Position numbers and translations under genes: made by a program | DNA from: Planctomycetaceae bacterium | Lineage (GTDB): Bacteria > Planctomycetota > Planctomycetia > Pirellulales > Pirellulaceae | DNA length: 48,216 nucleotides | Direction: 5' to 3' | Assembly: GCA_002862205.1 (NCBI GenBank) | Contig: PKCN01000268.1 | Span: 1 to 48,216, forward strand | Notes under the pieces: model-generated | Told to the model about the DNA's origin: nothing | What the model saw: the letters and a program-made list of their open reading frames with translations, nothing else | Database searches by the model: none | In this document: positions 1 to 14,200 of the stretch, in pieces | How positions within the stretch are numbered: the stretch's first letter is position 1 | Layout of the letters: every line of letters starts with the position of its first letter

Positions 1-95
1 GCATTCATGCATGAATATATGATTGGGAATGATTGGCCCTGAAAGTCTGGCGAATCATTCCGCAGGGACCCCAGTCGGAGCTTTCAAAACGCGTC

Positions 96-275
96 CTACC
101 GCAACGCATTTCTGACCTGTCTGAAGTTTCTTTTACTCTTTTTTCCGACGAAGCTCACGGAAGTCAAAGTGACAACCACGATCAGCGCCAGGATGACGGC
201 ATATTCCACCGCGGTGGGGCCATCCTCAGAAGAAACAAAGTTAGTGAACCAATTAGAACGTTTTGGAGTGGGCAT
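96..275 (-). CDS. Flp/Fap-type pilin, 59 residues
   Basis: A 59-residue type IVb prepilin, the subunit of Tad (tight adherence) pili. The protein starts MPTPKRSNWF and holds the family hallmark EDGPTAVEYAVILALIVVV at residues 17-35. A short hydrophilic leader ends in Gly19, where a TadV-type prepilin peptidase would cut. Glu at +5 (Glu24) and Tyr25 follow, then a hydrophobic stretch of about 20 residues and a basic tail (GKKSKRNFRQ). An in-frame stop lies just upstream, so the ATG at 275 is the only ATG start. The upstream GAAGAAG run is a weak ribosome site. No tad assembly genes are in the window, so this is an isolated pilin gene, as is common in planctomycetes. Family assignment is confident; the pilus role is inferred from the family. 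Confidence 0.85.
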   Translation of the reverse strand: MPTPKRSNWFTNFVSSEDGPTAVEYAVILALIVVVTLTSVSFVGKKSKRNFRQVRNALR

Positions 276-805
276 GTTTTTTCTTCTTCAAATGCGGGGC
301 AATCGATGATGGTCGCGTACCAGGAGAGTGCGATGGTCGGTGATGTTCCGAACACCCGGACACTCGGTGCGGGGTGGGGCCCCAACTTGGTAGACGCAAA
401 ATCTCATCGAAATGTAGGCCTCGAGTTGCAAATATGGCTCTCCGCTCAATGCATTCTGCCCAAAATTTCATTGATTTTCCTTCTTGCTTTGACGATTAAA
501 ATGGTTATCGAGGTGTCCTCGGACCCAATCGTTAGGGGGGCTGGGCCGCGTATTGAAGACGTGATCCCCGTTCGGTATCCCAATTTGGAGTTTGGGCGGC
601 GGGTAAGATTTAGCGAAAAATCGTCTCGCAACCGGCCAGTGATCTGAGGGGTGATCCGAGGGATGATCAGAGGGTGATCCGAGGGTGAGTTGCTGGAATG
701 CGGGAAATCCTCTGTCAGACACCGCTGAGGTGATACACCTTGACCTGTGCACTACGGTTCGTGAGACTTAGGTTTTCCGACGGAACGCACAGTTAAGACA
801 GGTAA
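276..805. other. Divergent intergenic region, Flp pilin / clpP1
   Basis: About 530 bases between two divergent genes. Open frames here have low-complexity or unrecognisable translations. The only clear structure is the tandem repeat at 639-684. TTGACC at 740-745 followed after 17 bases by GAGACT is a weak sigma-70-like candidate for clpP1. No RNA gene was recognised. Confidence 0.5.
639..684. repeat. Tandem repeat, 11-12 base unit x4
   Basis: Four imperfect copies of GTGATCYGAGG(G) in a row, with a partial fifth (GTGAG). It lies in the intergenic region upstream of clpP1, about 120 bases before its start codon. The unit is partly self-complementary at GATC. No function is evident. Confidence 0.8.
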
Positions 806-1450
806 ATGGCACAATATCCGCAACACCTCGGGCCGCTCGATGCTGAGATGGCCAGTAGTCAGTCATACCAAGGTTACCAACGTCAGCGTCAACTCACGCT
901 TGGCGACCTGCTGTTAGAGAACCGGATCGTGTTCTTGCAGGGCGAGATTCATTACGCGAACGCAAACGACGTCGTGATGAAATTGCTCTATCTGCAGAGC
1001 GAAAACCGGCGAAAAGACATCCACTTCTACCTAAATTCACCCGGCGGAAGCGTCACTGCGACGTTGGCGATCTATGACACCATGCAAATGCTGTCATGTC
1101 CCGTGGCCACCTATTGTGTTGGAGAAGCCTGTAGCGGTGCCGCCGTGCTGCTGGTCGGCGGAAGCAAAGGCAAACGGTATTGTTTGCCCAACAGTCGCGT
1201 GATGATGCACCAGCCGATGGGCGGGGTTGGTGGTCAGGTGAGCGACATCGAAATTCAGGCGGCAGAAATGTTCCGCTACCGCGACGTGCTGAACGAAATC
1301 ATCAGCAGCCATTCTGGCCAATCTGTTGAGAAAATTGCCAACGATACCGATCGCGACTTCTTTCTTGGCGCCCAAGAGGCGAAAGAATACGGTCTGGTAG
1401 ACGACATTTTGACCAAGCCACCTTCCGAGGGTGATGACGACGATGCCTGA
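806..1450 (+). CDS. clpP: ATP-dependent Clp protease proteolytic subunit, paralogue 1
   Basis: Serine peptidase of family S14. It forms heptameric rings that degrade proteins delivered by a Clp/ClpX ATPase in the cytoplasm. The 214 residues give an intact catalytic triad by alignment to E. coli ClpP: Ser110, His135 (RVMMHQP) and Asp184 (DTDRD). The substrate-binding loop NSPGGSV is at 77-83. The nucleophile context is GEACSGAAV, where the usual form is GQAASMGA, so this copy is the more divergent of the pair. It has an N-terminal extension rich in Gln and Ser (about 25 residues) and an acidic C-terminus (EGDDDDA). It lies 67 bases upstream of a second clpP in the same direction and is probably cotranscribed, which suggests a mixed ClpP1/ClpP2 tetradecamer. 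ATG at 806 is preceded by AGACAGG. Confidence 0.93.
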   Translation: MAQYPQHLGPLDAEMASSQSYQGYQRQRQLTLGDLLLENRIVFLQGEIHYANANDVVMKLLYLQSENRRKDIHFYLNSPGGSVTATLAIYDTMQMLSCPVATYCVGEACSGAAVLLVGGSKGKRYCLPNSRVMMHQPMGGVGGQVSDIEIQAAEMFRYRDVLNEIISSHSGQSVEKIANDTDRDFFLGAQEAKEYGLVDDILTKPPSEGDDDDA

Positions 1451-1517
1451 TTCCGCCGTGGCGGGAATCTTTCTTTCAACCCTACATCTGCCCTCAAAAC
1501 CCAATCAATAGCACCTC

Positions 1518-2111
1518 ATGTCCTTCATTCCTTACGTTGTCGAAAAGAGTGGTCGCGAAGAACGTGCCTACGACATTTACAGCCGCTTGCTGAAAGATCG
1601 GATCATCTTTCTCGGTCAGCAGGTTGATGACCAGATTTCCAATGCTCTGGTCGCCCAAATGCTGTTCCTCCAATCTGATGACCCAAAGTCTGACATCCAT
1701 TTGTACATCAACAGCCCGGGCGGCAGTATCACGGCCGGCATGGCGATCTACGACACCATGCAATTCGTTTCCTGCGATGTCGCCACTTATTGCATTGGAC
1801 AAGCGGCGTCGATGGGGGCCGCCTTGCTGACCGCAGGTGCCAAAGGAAAGCGATTCGCGCTCCCCAATGCTCGAATCATGATCCACCAGCCGCTGGCTGG
1901 TATGCAGGGAACCGCTCGCGAAGTGGAAATTCATGTCGAGGAACTGCGTCGTATCAAACAACGCATGAACGAACTCATGATCGAGCACACAGGACACTCG
2001 CTCGAGAAAATCGAAGAGGACACCGACCGTGATCGCTTCATGTCTGCAGATGAAGCGTGTGAGTATGGATTGATCGACAAGGTCGTCAGTAAGTCCGAGG
2101 AGCCCAAGTAA
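1518..2111 (+). CDS. clpP: ATP-dependent Clp protease proteolytic subunit, paralogue 2
   Basis: Second S14 peptidase subunit, 197 residues, very close to the canonical form. Triad: Ser98 in [11 protein letters not shown], His123 in IMIHQPLAG, and Asp172 in [19 protein letters not shown] forms the substrate-binding strand. It lacks the long N-terminal extension of the first copy. It follows the first clpP by 67 bases, so an operon is likely. No clpX or lon lies next to the pair. The ribosome site is not obvious. The last codons and the TAA stop are part of a 15-base tandem repeat that continues after the gene. Because 15 is a multiple of three, the extra copies put three further in-frame TAA codons downstream. 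Confidence 0.95.
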   Translation: MSFIPYVVEKSGREERAYDIYSRLLKDRIIFLGQQVDDQISNALVAQMLFLQSDDPKSDIHLYINSPGGSITAGMAIYDTMQFVSCDVATYCIGQAASMGAALLTAGAKGKRFALPNARIMIHQPLAGMQGTAREVEIHVEELRRIKQRMNELMIEHTGHSLEKIEEDTDRDRFMSADEACEYGLIDKVVSKSEEPK

Positions 2112-2164
2112 TTGGAGCCCAAGTAATTGGAGCCCAAGTAATTGGAGCCCAAGTAATTGGAGCC
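2101..2164 (+). repeat. 15-base tandem repeat x4 over the clpP2 stop codon
   Basis: Four exact copies of AGCCCAAGTAATTGG, then AGCC. The first copy contains the last two codons and TAA stop of the second clpP. The remaining copies repeat TAA in the same frame every 15 bases. This is the clearest of several repeats in this window that start at a stop codon. Confidence 0.95.
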
Positions 2165-2391
2165 TCACCGAACAGGTGCTCTGCGGAAACTTCGGCTGCT
2201 TGCGGCCGGGCGATATGGAAATGGGTGGGGAGTTCCACGGGCTGCCGCCACGAGACCATCGGGATGAGAATTTAGTTCTTGTCGACGATGTGCGCGAGCT
2301 TCATCCGACCTGATCCAGCGAAAAAAGCAAGGTTGCAGAGTGCAAACTTGCTCTTGTCGGGTATCAAAGGGTTCATTGGTCGGATCTGAAA

Positions 2392-3789
2392 TTAAAATAC
2401 ATCGTTCGAGTCCGAACCTCCGGGTGCAGGCCCGCCGGGAAATCCACCGCCGGGTCCGCCGGGAAATCCACCGCCAGGCCCGCCGGGAAATCCACCGCCG
2501 GGTCCGCCTGGAAATCCACCGCCAGGTCCGCCTCCTGCTGGGCCGCCTCCTCCGAAAAGTCCATCAAGCATGGGGGCAAGCTGATCGATTGGTTGCAGAG
2601 CTTGATCGAATTCAGTCTGCGTCTTGGCAGCCAGCAAGGGGTCAAGGATGCCGCCGGCCATCGTGACCACCAAACCAACCATCATGTTGTTTTGGCCTGC
2701 TTGATCATTCTGTTGGGTCGCGGCCAGTGCGGTTTTCATTGTCGAAAGCATACTGTCTTTGGTCGCTTGCCATTCATCGGCCATGTCTTTGGGAATCCAC
2801 CGACCCATGTAACGTTCCATGGTAACGCTGACGGTCCCCTCACCCTGGCTAAAAACGTCACCTCCGATCTCGAGGTTACTAGGCGGGGTGCTGATGCGCA
2901 TGATGCCAGTGTCTGCACTCGGTTGCTCGAACGTGATCATCTCGGGGTGTAGCACCGAGATCCCAAAAATTCCAGCTTGTTCCAGCATTTCCTCTGGCAG
3001 CATTTTCATGACAACTTTGAGATGTCCGCCCAACTTGGGGCCGTGAGCATCCATCATTTTGGTCATGGTTTGCGTCCTGAGCGATGGCAAATCGAAAATC
3101 AACATTCCCACTTCGTACACGGTACCAACCACAGGGTCATAGCCTTCCTGCACCAAGGGCATCATTGGAGGTGGAACGTTATCCGTGAGCTTGCCTGTTT
3201 TCAGGACGAACTGTTTTTTAGTGACCAGGACTTCTGCCAGTTTCTCGAATACTCCTTGAACTTGTTTCGTCGTCTGCTGCTGCGAAGCCATCGATTTTGC
3301 GAGTGTCGAACGAAAATCGCGACTATCTAACATTTGACGCATGTCTCGGGGTAAAGCATGCCACAAGACTTCCGGGTGGCCGGCCATCAATTGAGCGCGG
3401 CAAAAGTCAAACGTTGCTTGTAGAGTTGCATTTTCAGGGAACGCGGGCATGGGGGCGACCGCAGGTGCAACCGGTGCCTTGAAACTCAGATTCGCGTTAG
3501 GCGAAGCAGAAGGATCAACTGCAGTAGCAGGTGAGGCGCTGTCTGCCATCGAGGCTTGGTAAAGCTCCTTTGCCCGAGCATGGCTCGCGGCACTCAAGCG
3601 ATTGATGGGCACCTCAATGGTGGAACCATCTGGCTTTTTAAGTACAACATTCTTTCCATTGACAGCAGAAAATTCGGCCTCAATTTGAAATTTGCCAGTG
3701 TTGTCTGTCCATGTTTCAGCCGAGACCGACATCGGCAGGACGCATGCCGCTAGCAGAAGTGTGACCAGGGGGAGATTCAAACGAGTCAT
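2392..3789 (-). CDS. Secreted SHD1-domain protein with Gly/Pro repeat tail
   Basis: A 465-residue exported protein of unknown function. Residues 1-24 are a signal peptide ending VSA. Residues 25-78 resemble the SLA1 homology domain 1 (SHD1) that many planctomycete secreted proteins carry: WTDNTGKFQIEAEF, then VVLKKPDGSTIEVPINRLS. The middle (about 110-400) is a soluble domain I do not recognise. The C-terminus is four copies of an eight-residue PGGGFPGG unit followed by PAPGGSDSNDVF, encoded by a 24-base tandem repeat. The gene converges on clpP2. SHD1 binds short peptide motifs in yeast Sla1; its role in bacteria is not established, so an envelope or extracellular binding role is only a guess. 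Confidence 0.8.
   Translation of the reverse strand: MTRLNLPLVTLLLAACVLPMSVSAETWTDNTGKFQIEAEFSAVNGKNVVLKKPDGSTIEVPINRLSAASHARAKELYQASMADSASPATAVDPSASPNANLSFKAPVAPAVAPMPAFPENATLQATFDFCRAQLMAGHPEVLWHALPRDMRQMLDSRDFRSTLAKSMASQQQTTKQVQGVFEKLAEVLVTKKQFVLKTGKLTDNVPPPMMPLVQEGYDPVVGTVYEVGMLIFDLPSLRTQTMTKMMDAHGPKLGGHLKVVMKMLPEEMLEQAGIFGISVLHPEMITFEQPSADTGIMRISTPPSNLEIGGDVFSQGEGTVSVTMERYMGRWIPKDMADEWQATKDSMLSTMKTALAATQQNDQAGQNNMMVGLVVTMAGGILDPLLAAKTQTEFDQALQPIDQLAPMLDGLFGGGGPAGGGPGGGFPGGPGGGFPGGPGGGFPGGPGGGFPGGPAPGGSDSNDVF
2432..2531. repeat. 24-base tandem repeat coding for PGGGFPGG
   Basis: Four near-identical 24-base copies start at 2432, 2456, 2480 and 2504. They encode the Gly/Pro tail of the SHD1 protein on the minus strand. 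The unit length keeps the frame. Confidence 0.9.
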
Positions 3790-4593
3790 CGATTCATTCC
3801 AATGGAGAGTTTGCTTTGCATGAACAGCACGTGAGCACGGCCTGTGAATGTAGGTGCGGTGAGTACGAGAGGCAAAGTTTTTGATAGGGCAGGGCGCAGG
3901 AATTGTGGGAATGCTAAGTGTGGCCCGGATGATGGATTCGACCCAGGCCCACTGTTAACGCGTACTTCGGTGAATGGTTCATTGAGCAATCAGACGAATT
4001 TCCGTGAACAGTAGATCCTCTGCACTGTGGACCATGAGGGTAAGTCCGGGGGACGATTGTTTCCAATTATCGAGTTGGGGAAAACGCTTGTCAGAGGGAA
4101 ACTGGTAAATTGTCTGCCTTGTGACAAGTTTTCAAGGATCAAACACAGGCTCGATTGTGACTCCTGTCATCCGAACGGATCTGCATTTCCGGAGAATTGT
4201 CGGCGAAACTTGCCGCTACTTCAACCTTGGCAGGGACGCTCGAGTGGCAGAAACCCACTCTTTTGAGCCAGCACATTGTTTTGAGTCCGCATTACAGTTG
4301 GGGACTCAGGTTCAGAGACGGGGATTGGCTGTTCCTGTTAAACCTATCCTTTGAATCCTGTTGAACCTGTCCTTTCCATCCTGTTGAACCCATCACTTCA
4401 ACCGGCCATGGTGCACCCAACCGGGCGTTTTTCCTAGCCAACGTGGTTCGGGACGCGGGTAGAATGATTTTTCCTCGAGAGTTGAACTCAGGTTCAGTTC
4501 GTCTGATGGTTTCGTTTTCATGGATATCTTGCAGGCGATATCTTTGACCTTGATGTTGTTTTTGCTTTGCTGTCACAGAAATGAGGAAGTCCC
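3790..4593. other. Intergenic region between SHD1 protein and DUF6807 protein
   Basis: About 800 bases between divergent genes. Several 60-95 codon open frames exist on both strands, but none has a recognisable product, a good ribosome site or a coherent composition. It contains the imperfect repeat at 4334-4392. Promoters for both flanking genes must lie here, but I see no convincing -35/-10 pair. Confidence 0.5.
4334..4392. repeat. 22-23 base imperfect tandem repeat x2.5
   Basis: Two full copies built on CCTTTnnATCCTGTTGAACC begin at 4348 and 4371, preceded by a decayed partial copy (CCTGTTAAACCTAT). Intergenic; no function evident. Confidence 0.75.
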
Positions 4594-5646
4594 ATGTCTA
4601 TTCAACAATTTCTTGCGTTAGCGGTGTTTGTGACTTGCATGGAGGTTGGTCTGTGTCGCGGCGAGGATCTTGCTTCCGCGAGTAATGGGCAAACGATCAA
4701 CGTTTCCGGGGATGGAACTCCTGTCCTTGTTTATCAGATGCAGGAAACTTCGCTTGATGGAAAATGGCCACGTGCGGGGTACGTGCACCCCCTGTATGAC
4801 TTGAATGGAGAAGTCATGACAGAGGATTTCCCCGATGATCACAAGCACCATCGGGGTGTTTTTTGGGCGTGGCATCATCTCTCGGTGGGAGATCTGATGC
4901 TGGGGGATCCCTGGCTCTGCAAAGATTTTGTCCGGCAATGTGTTCAGAGCACCCAACGCGTTATTCAAATCAGGGGCGAAGATTGCATTGGGATCGAGCT
5001 TGAGACGCTGTGGAAGTCGCCTCTGTTGAAGGATTTGAATGGCGAGATGCTGCCGGTTGTCGAGGAGCGTGCCCGAATCATAATCCACCCCAGAACGGCT
5101 CGGCAGCGGTTGATTGACTTTGACATTTCACTCACCGCGATGTTGCGAGATGTCCGGATTGGTGGCAGTGATGATGTAAAAGGTTATGGAGGATTTTCGC
5201 CTCGTCTTAAATTGAATTCAAAACAGGTGTTTCGTTTCGAAAGTGGAGAAGTCGAACCAACGAAGTTGGCTTTTCAGGGGGGACCCTGGGTCGATATCAG
5301 TGATCAGAAACGAGGTTTGACAATCATGATGCATCCAGAGAATCCTGTTGCTAATCGTTCTTCGCAGGCCCCCGAAGCGGTCGCTAACGAATCCGAAGCG
5401 GTCGCTAACGAATCCGAAGCGGTCGCTAACGAACCCGAAGCAGCCGCTCAGGATGATCAGCACTCTCGGTTGTGGATTCTGAGACGTAAGCGAAGCATGC
5501 AAAACGCTGTCTATCCAGGGAGAACACCTGTTCTTCTTTCAAAGGACACTGCCACACGCTTGAGGTATCGTCTGGTGGTTCATGATGGACAGTTGTCAGT
5601 GGAGAGTCTGCAGGCAATTTACGATGACTTTGCAGCCGACGAATGA
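4594..5646 (+). CDS. Secreted DUF6807 (PmoA-like) family protein
   Basis: A 350-residue exported protein. Residues 1-23 are a signal peptide. The family core appears as YVHPLYDLNGEVMTEDFP (63-80), then DDHKHHRGVFWAWHH (81-95), the His-rich signature of DUF6807. This family is often labelled 'methane oxygenase PmoA', but it is unrelated to the membrane methane monooxygenase. It is common in planctomycetes near Gfo/Idh oxidoreductases and sugar-degrading genes, which fits the next 8 kb, although those genes run on the other strand. Near the C-terminus an in-frame 21-base repeat gives three EAVANES-type heptads, an unusual acidic insert in the domain. Biochemical function is unknown. The signal peptide fixes the ATG at 4594. 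Confidence 0.8.
   Translation: MSIQQFLALAVFVTCMEVGLCRGEDLASASNGQTINVSGDGTPVLVYQMQETSLDGKWPRAGYVHPLYDLNGEVMTEDFPDDHKHHRGVFWAWHHLSVGDLMLGDPWLCKDFVRQCVQSTQRVIQIRGEDCIGIELETLWKSPLLKDLNGEMLPVVEERARIIIHPRTARQRLIDFDISLTAMLRDVRIGGSDDVKGYGGFSPRLKLNSKQVFRFESGEVEPTKLAFQGGPWVDISDQKRGLTIMMHPENPVANRSSQAPEAVANESEAVANESEAVANEPEAAAQDDQHSRLWILRRKRSMQNAVYPGRTPVLLSKDTATRLRYRLVVHDGQLSVESLQAIYDDFAADE
5374..5448 (+). repeat. 21-base in-frame tandem repeat x3.5
   Basis: Copies start at 5374, 5395 and 5416, with a decayed fourth. They encode EAVANES heptads inside the DUF6807 protein. The unit is a multiple of three, so the frame is kept. Confidence 0.92.
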
Positions 5647-5653
5647 AAACCCA

Positions 5654-6706
5654 TCATTTCTGTTGGGCCAAGTCCTGACGGATCTTGATTCCACAACTGG
5701 GGTCAATCATGGCATGGGTTGCCACGTGGCAAGCTGCCGCCCCTGCTTCCAGATAACGATTGACATCGGTCGCTGTTTCAATCCCACCCAGTCCGATAAT
5801 TTGTGTTTCCGATTCCATTGTCTGAATCAAGTTGGCAAACATTTTGACCTGTGCAATCGACGCATCGAGGATTGCCCGCCCACAAATTCCTCTCTGCTGG
5901 CGCTCAAACATCAAGTCGCGATCGCTAACGCCCACAGTGCTGGCAATGCTGTTTGTCATTGAGACTGCATCTGCGTATTCATCGACCGCCGACAGGAACA
6001 ACGGGATCAACGCTTGGTCCATGAAGTGCCCCACTTTGATGATCAGCGGCAACGATCCGATCGCAGATTTGACCGCCTCGCTGACGATTGCGGATTGTTC
6101 CATGTCGAGATAAAGCTGACCGTCACAGGTATTAACATTCGGGCAGGAAAAATTGGTTTCCACGCAATCGGCACCACTTTCAACAGCCCATTTTGAGCAC
6201 CGCGCATAATCCGCCGCCAGTTCGTTGATCCCCCAGCCATCTTGCATCGTGCCCACGACTGACACAGCAAGCACTTTGTCACTGGGAAGTTGTTGACGCG
6301 TCCACTCGATATCTCGTCGCCAAATCTCTGGATCCGTTGACGGCATTCCAAAAGCAACCGCCCAAGTACCCTGCATCGAATCGATCGGTGGGACCCGAGC
6401 ACGTGTTCCATCCAGCTGCCCACACGTGACCGGTTGCAGGTTTGGCATCGGGTAGCAGTCACGCTGTCTGCTCCTCACTGTTTTGTAGGTCAACACGTCG
6501 AAGCCAAGCGTGGCGTAGTAGAGGCACCAGCGACCATTGAGAAGAGGGCCAGCCGGAATTCCCAGTGGGGAGGCAACCTTGTGACCACAGAATTGCCACT
6601 CGCCCAAAGTGTCCGGAACCGTCATCTCCCTGGGAACCGGGACGTTGTCATAATTCCACTGATAGGATTGACCACCGTTGTACCTCGGGAGGGACTGCGA
6701 CATCAT
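5654..6706 (-). CDS. Dihydroorotate dehydrogenase-like flavoprotein
   Basis: An FMN-binding TIM-barrel oxidoreductase of the dihydroorotate dehydrogenase class 1 / dihydropyrimidine dehydrogenase type, 350 residues from the ATG at 6706 (6703 also possible). Seen: SPLGIPAGPLLNG (46-58), the flavin/substrate lysine region LTYKTVRS (72-79), the motif NFSCPNV (185-191) with Cys188 in place of the Ser base of class 2 enzymes, IIKVGHF, and the phosphate-binding end IIGLGGIETATDVNRYLEAGA. The open frame extends to 6994, but that part overlaps the preceding gene and reads as non-coding. It follows the ThuA-dehydrogenase fusion on the same strand after 112 bases. Whether it acts in pyrimidine synthesis or on another dihydro-substrate cannot be told from sequence. 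No ribosome site was seen. Confidence 0.8.
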   Translation of the reverse strand: MMSQSLPRYNGGQSYQWNYDNVPVPREMTVPDTLGEWQFCGHKVASPLGIPAGPLLNGRWCLYYATLGFDVLTYKTVRSRQRDCYPMPNLQPVTCGQLDGTRARVPPIDSMQGTWAVAFGMPSTDPEIWRRDIEWTRQQLPSDKVLAVSVVGTMQDGWGINELAADYARCSKWAVESGADCVETNFSCPNVNTCDGQLYLDMEQSAIVSEAVKSAIGSLPLIIKVGHFMDQALIPLFLSAVDEYADAVSMTNSIASTVGVSDRDLMFERQQRGICGRAILDASIAQVKMFANLIQTMESETQIIGLGGIETATDVNRYLEAGAAACHVATHAMIDPSCGIKIRQDLAQQK

Positions 6707-6818
6707 GCAATTCGCATTGCAAGCCGCACCACAACTGATCCACTCCAGCAAGCATACGTTGGGGGTGCGGCTGGATGATGGATGACAGCGGGAACCTTGC
6801 AAGGTAGTGAACTTTGGG

Positions 6819-11240
<4,422 letters not shown>

Positions 11241-11356
11241 GATGTGATCGCTCGTGAGGCTGGTTCGCAGGGTTCGGATCCCGCAGTGATAAAGTTGCAC
11301 CCATATGTGAGTCCAACTTTTTGTTGAAACCGCGATTGGGGTGGATGAAAAACGAC

Positions 11357-12475
<1,119 letters not shown>

Positions 12476-12706
12476 TTTGACTCCATGAGTGAGCTGGGAT
12501 GGCAGGGTGTGTGAAAGTGTTTTGTTGGAGAGGCGTGATCGCGGTCGGCACTGACTGGCAGCGAACAAACTTCAATCGAAGCTTGCTACATCCAATCGTG
12601 AACCACGTTCGACGTTGGTCTCACCCGACAATGCCTTGGGTAATTGTAGCGGGCATTCGTTGAATGCAGCCTCAAAGCGAAAGCGAAATCGGAATCATTT
12701 GCACTC

Positions 12707-12722
12707 AAGCCCCGAGGGGCTT
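12707..12722. other. Perfect short inverted repeat
   Basis: AAGCCCC, two bases, GGGGCTT: a 7-base stem followed on the plus strand by TCTGTTT. It could be a weak terminator or a protein-binding palindrome. Its place between two divergent genes makes a binding site as likely as a terminator. Confidence 0.5.
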
Positions 12723-12725
12723 TCT

Positions 12726-12797
12726 GTTTGATACTGTGCGCCGTTTTCGGTTTGTTACCGCGGGACGCATTTGGTTTGAAACCGTGGGATCACGCTC
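12726..12797. repeat. Three 24-base-spaced GTTTG elements, possible operators
   Basis: GTTTGATACTGTG at 12726, GTTTGTTACCGCGGGA at 12750 and GTTTGAAACCGTGGGA at 12774, exactly 24 bases apart. The second and third contain small palindromes (CGGT-N5-ACCG and GGTTTGAAACC). They could be binding sites of the neighbouring XylR-type regulator or a decayed tandem repeat. Confidence 0.5.
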
Positions 12798-13039
12798 AGC
12801 ACCATCGGGCTGGCGGGCGACGTGAAAACACGGCCCCAAAGGCCACAATCCCATGCCGCACGCGGATGTTCGGAACACAGCGTAGGGCTTGGGGACTGCC
12901 GGTCCCATGAGGTAATGCGCAGAATACTTGAGTTATTTTACCGGGGAAGGTATCGCTTGTGGCTTTGGTTTCACGGTAAAATGCAAGCAGGATGTCACTG
13001 GTTCGATCAATCCGGTCAGAACGAATTGAGTAATTTGGC

Positions 13040-14200
13040 GTGGTGCAGAAGCTAAGATCCGTCGCTTTGCTGATCGAGACCTCAAATTCTTACGCGAGGG
13101 GAATCCTTGCAGGAATTACCGATTATGTGCGGCAGCACGAAGGTTGGTCCATCTATTTGCCCGAGCAGGATCGCGGTGGTAGACCACCGAGATGGCTCTC
13201 CAATTGGAATGGGGATGGCATTGTCGCGCGAATTGAAACAGACGAAATCGCGACCGCTTTGAAGCGAACCGGATTACCCGTAGTCGATGTCAGCGCTGCC
13301 CGGCATCTGAAAAATATTCCTTGGGTTGAAACGGACGATCAGGCCATTGCCAGACTTGCCGTTGAGCACCTCTCGGAACGTGGCTTTCAAAATTTCGGGT
13401 TCTATGGAGATAGTGCTTTCAATTGGGCGATTTGGAGAAAGCAGAACTTCGAGCGTCTGGTTGCAGAAGCAGGGGGAAAGTGCTTCGCTCACGATTCCAT
13501 CTCACGCTTGGATGAACAGTACTCATGGGATCGCGAGAAGGTTGCGCTGACGAAATGGCTCGCTGCGTTACCGCGACCGATTGGCATCATGGCATGCTAC
13601 GACATTCAAGCTCAGAAATTATTGGATGTGTGCCGCGAACAGAACATTGCGGTCCCAGAAGAAGTTGCGGTGCTGGGGGTCGATAATGATTTGTTGATTT
13701 GTGATCTCGCCCGTCCACGGCTATCAAGTGTGATCTGTAATACCAAGCGAACCGGGTTTGAAGCCGCGTGGCTGTTGGATCGCATGATGTCCGGGGAACA
13801 GGTTGGCTCAAAGTCTATCCTTGTCGAACCACTGGGCGTCGAAACTCGTCAGTCAACCGATATCCTGGCCATCGATGATGCGGATGTCGCTGCTGCACTG
13901 CGTTTCATAAGGGAAAATGCAGCATCCGGTATTAACGTCAGTGATGTCTTGAAAGCTGTACCACTCTCCAGACGTGTGTTGGAGAGTCGCTTTCGTTCCG
14001 CCCTGGGCCGCACACCACACGAGGAAATTACCCGGTTGAAAATTGGCAAAGTAAAAGAACTGTTAACTGGAACAGATCTCTCACTCTCGGAAATTGCCTC
14101 GCGAACAGGTTTTAAACATGATGAATACCTGTCGGTCGCTTTCAAAAAATCGGTTGGTGTACCGCCTCGTGATTTTCGACGTGCGGAAAGATCCCGGTAA
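13040..14200 (+). CDS. XylR-type AraC family transcriptional regulator
   Basis: A 386-residue sugar-responsive transcription factor. Residues about 5-270 form a LacI/periplasmic-binding-protein-like ligand domain (VALLIETSNSYARGILAGI, FGFYGDSAF, VAVLGVDNDLLICDLARPRL). Residues about 285-386 are two AraC-type helix-turn-helix motifs (LSLSEIASRTGFKHDEYLSV, then FKKSVGVPPRDFRR). This arrangement is that of E. coli XylR. The start is GTG at 13040 (GTG at 13043 equally possible); an in-frame TAA lies nine bases upstream of 13040. It is divergent from the Gfo/Idh - ThuA-dehydrogenase genes and is the obvious candidate regulator of them, in response to an unidentified sugar or uronate. Confidence 0.88.
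   Translation: MVQKLRSVALLIETSNSYARGILAGITDYVRQHEGWSIYLPEQDRGGRPPRWLSNWNGDGIVARIETDEIATALKRTGLPVVDVSAARHLKNIPWVETDDQAIARLAVEHLSERGFQNFGFYGDSAFNWAIWRKQNFERLVAEAGGKCFAHDSISRLDEQYSWDREKVALTKWLAALPRPIGIMACYDIQAQKLLDVCREQNIAVPEEVAVLGVDNDLLICDLARPRLSSVICNTKRTGFEAAWLLDRMMSGEQVGSKSILVEPLGVETRQSTDILAIDDADVAAALRFIRENAASGINVSDVLKAVPLSRRVLESRFRSALGRTPHEEITRLKIGKVKELLTGTDLSLSEIASRTGFKHDEYLSVAFKKSVGVPPRDFRRAERSR

Larger units (their letters stand above)
12476..13039. promoter_or_regulatory. Divergent control region, Gfo/Idh operon / XylR-type gene
   Basis: A 564-base region between divergent genes. It holds the 16-base hairpin at 12707-12722 and three 24-base-spaced GTTTG elements at 12726-12797. Both could be regulator sites. 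Open frames here give no recognisable protein. I could not place convincing -35/-10 boxes. Confidence 0.5.

Noticed and set aside
33-647. 204-codon plus-strand open frame with TTG start before clpP1
   Set aside because: It runs antisense over the clear Flp pilin gene, its translation resembles no family, and it has no ribosome site.
468-752. Minus-strand frame with PSDHPSDH repeats
   Set aside because: This is a translation of the 11-12 base intergenic repeat, not a conserved protein.
1494-2168. Minus-strand 224-codon frame with LQLLG repeats
   Set aside because: It is antisense to clpP2 and its N-terminus is the translated 15-base repeat.
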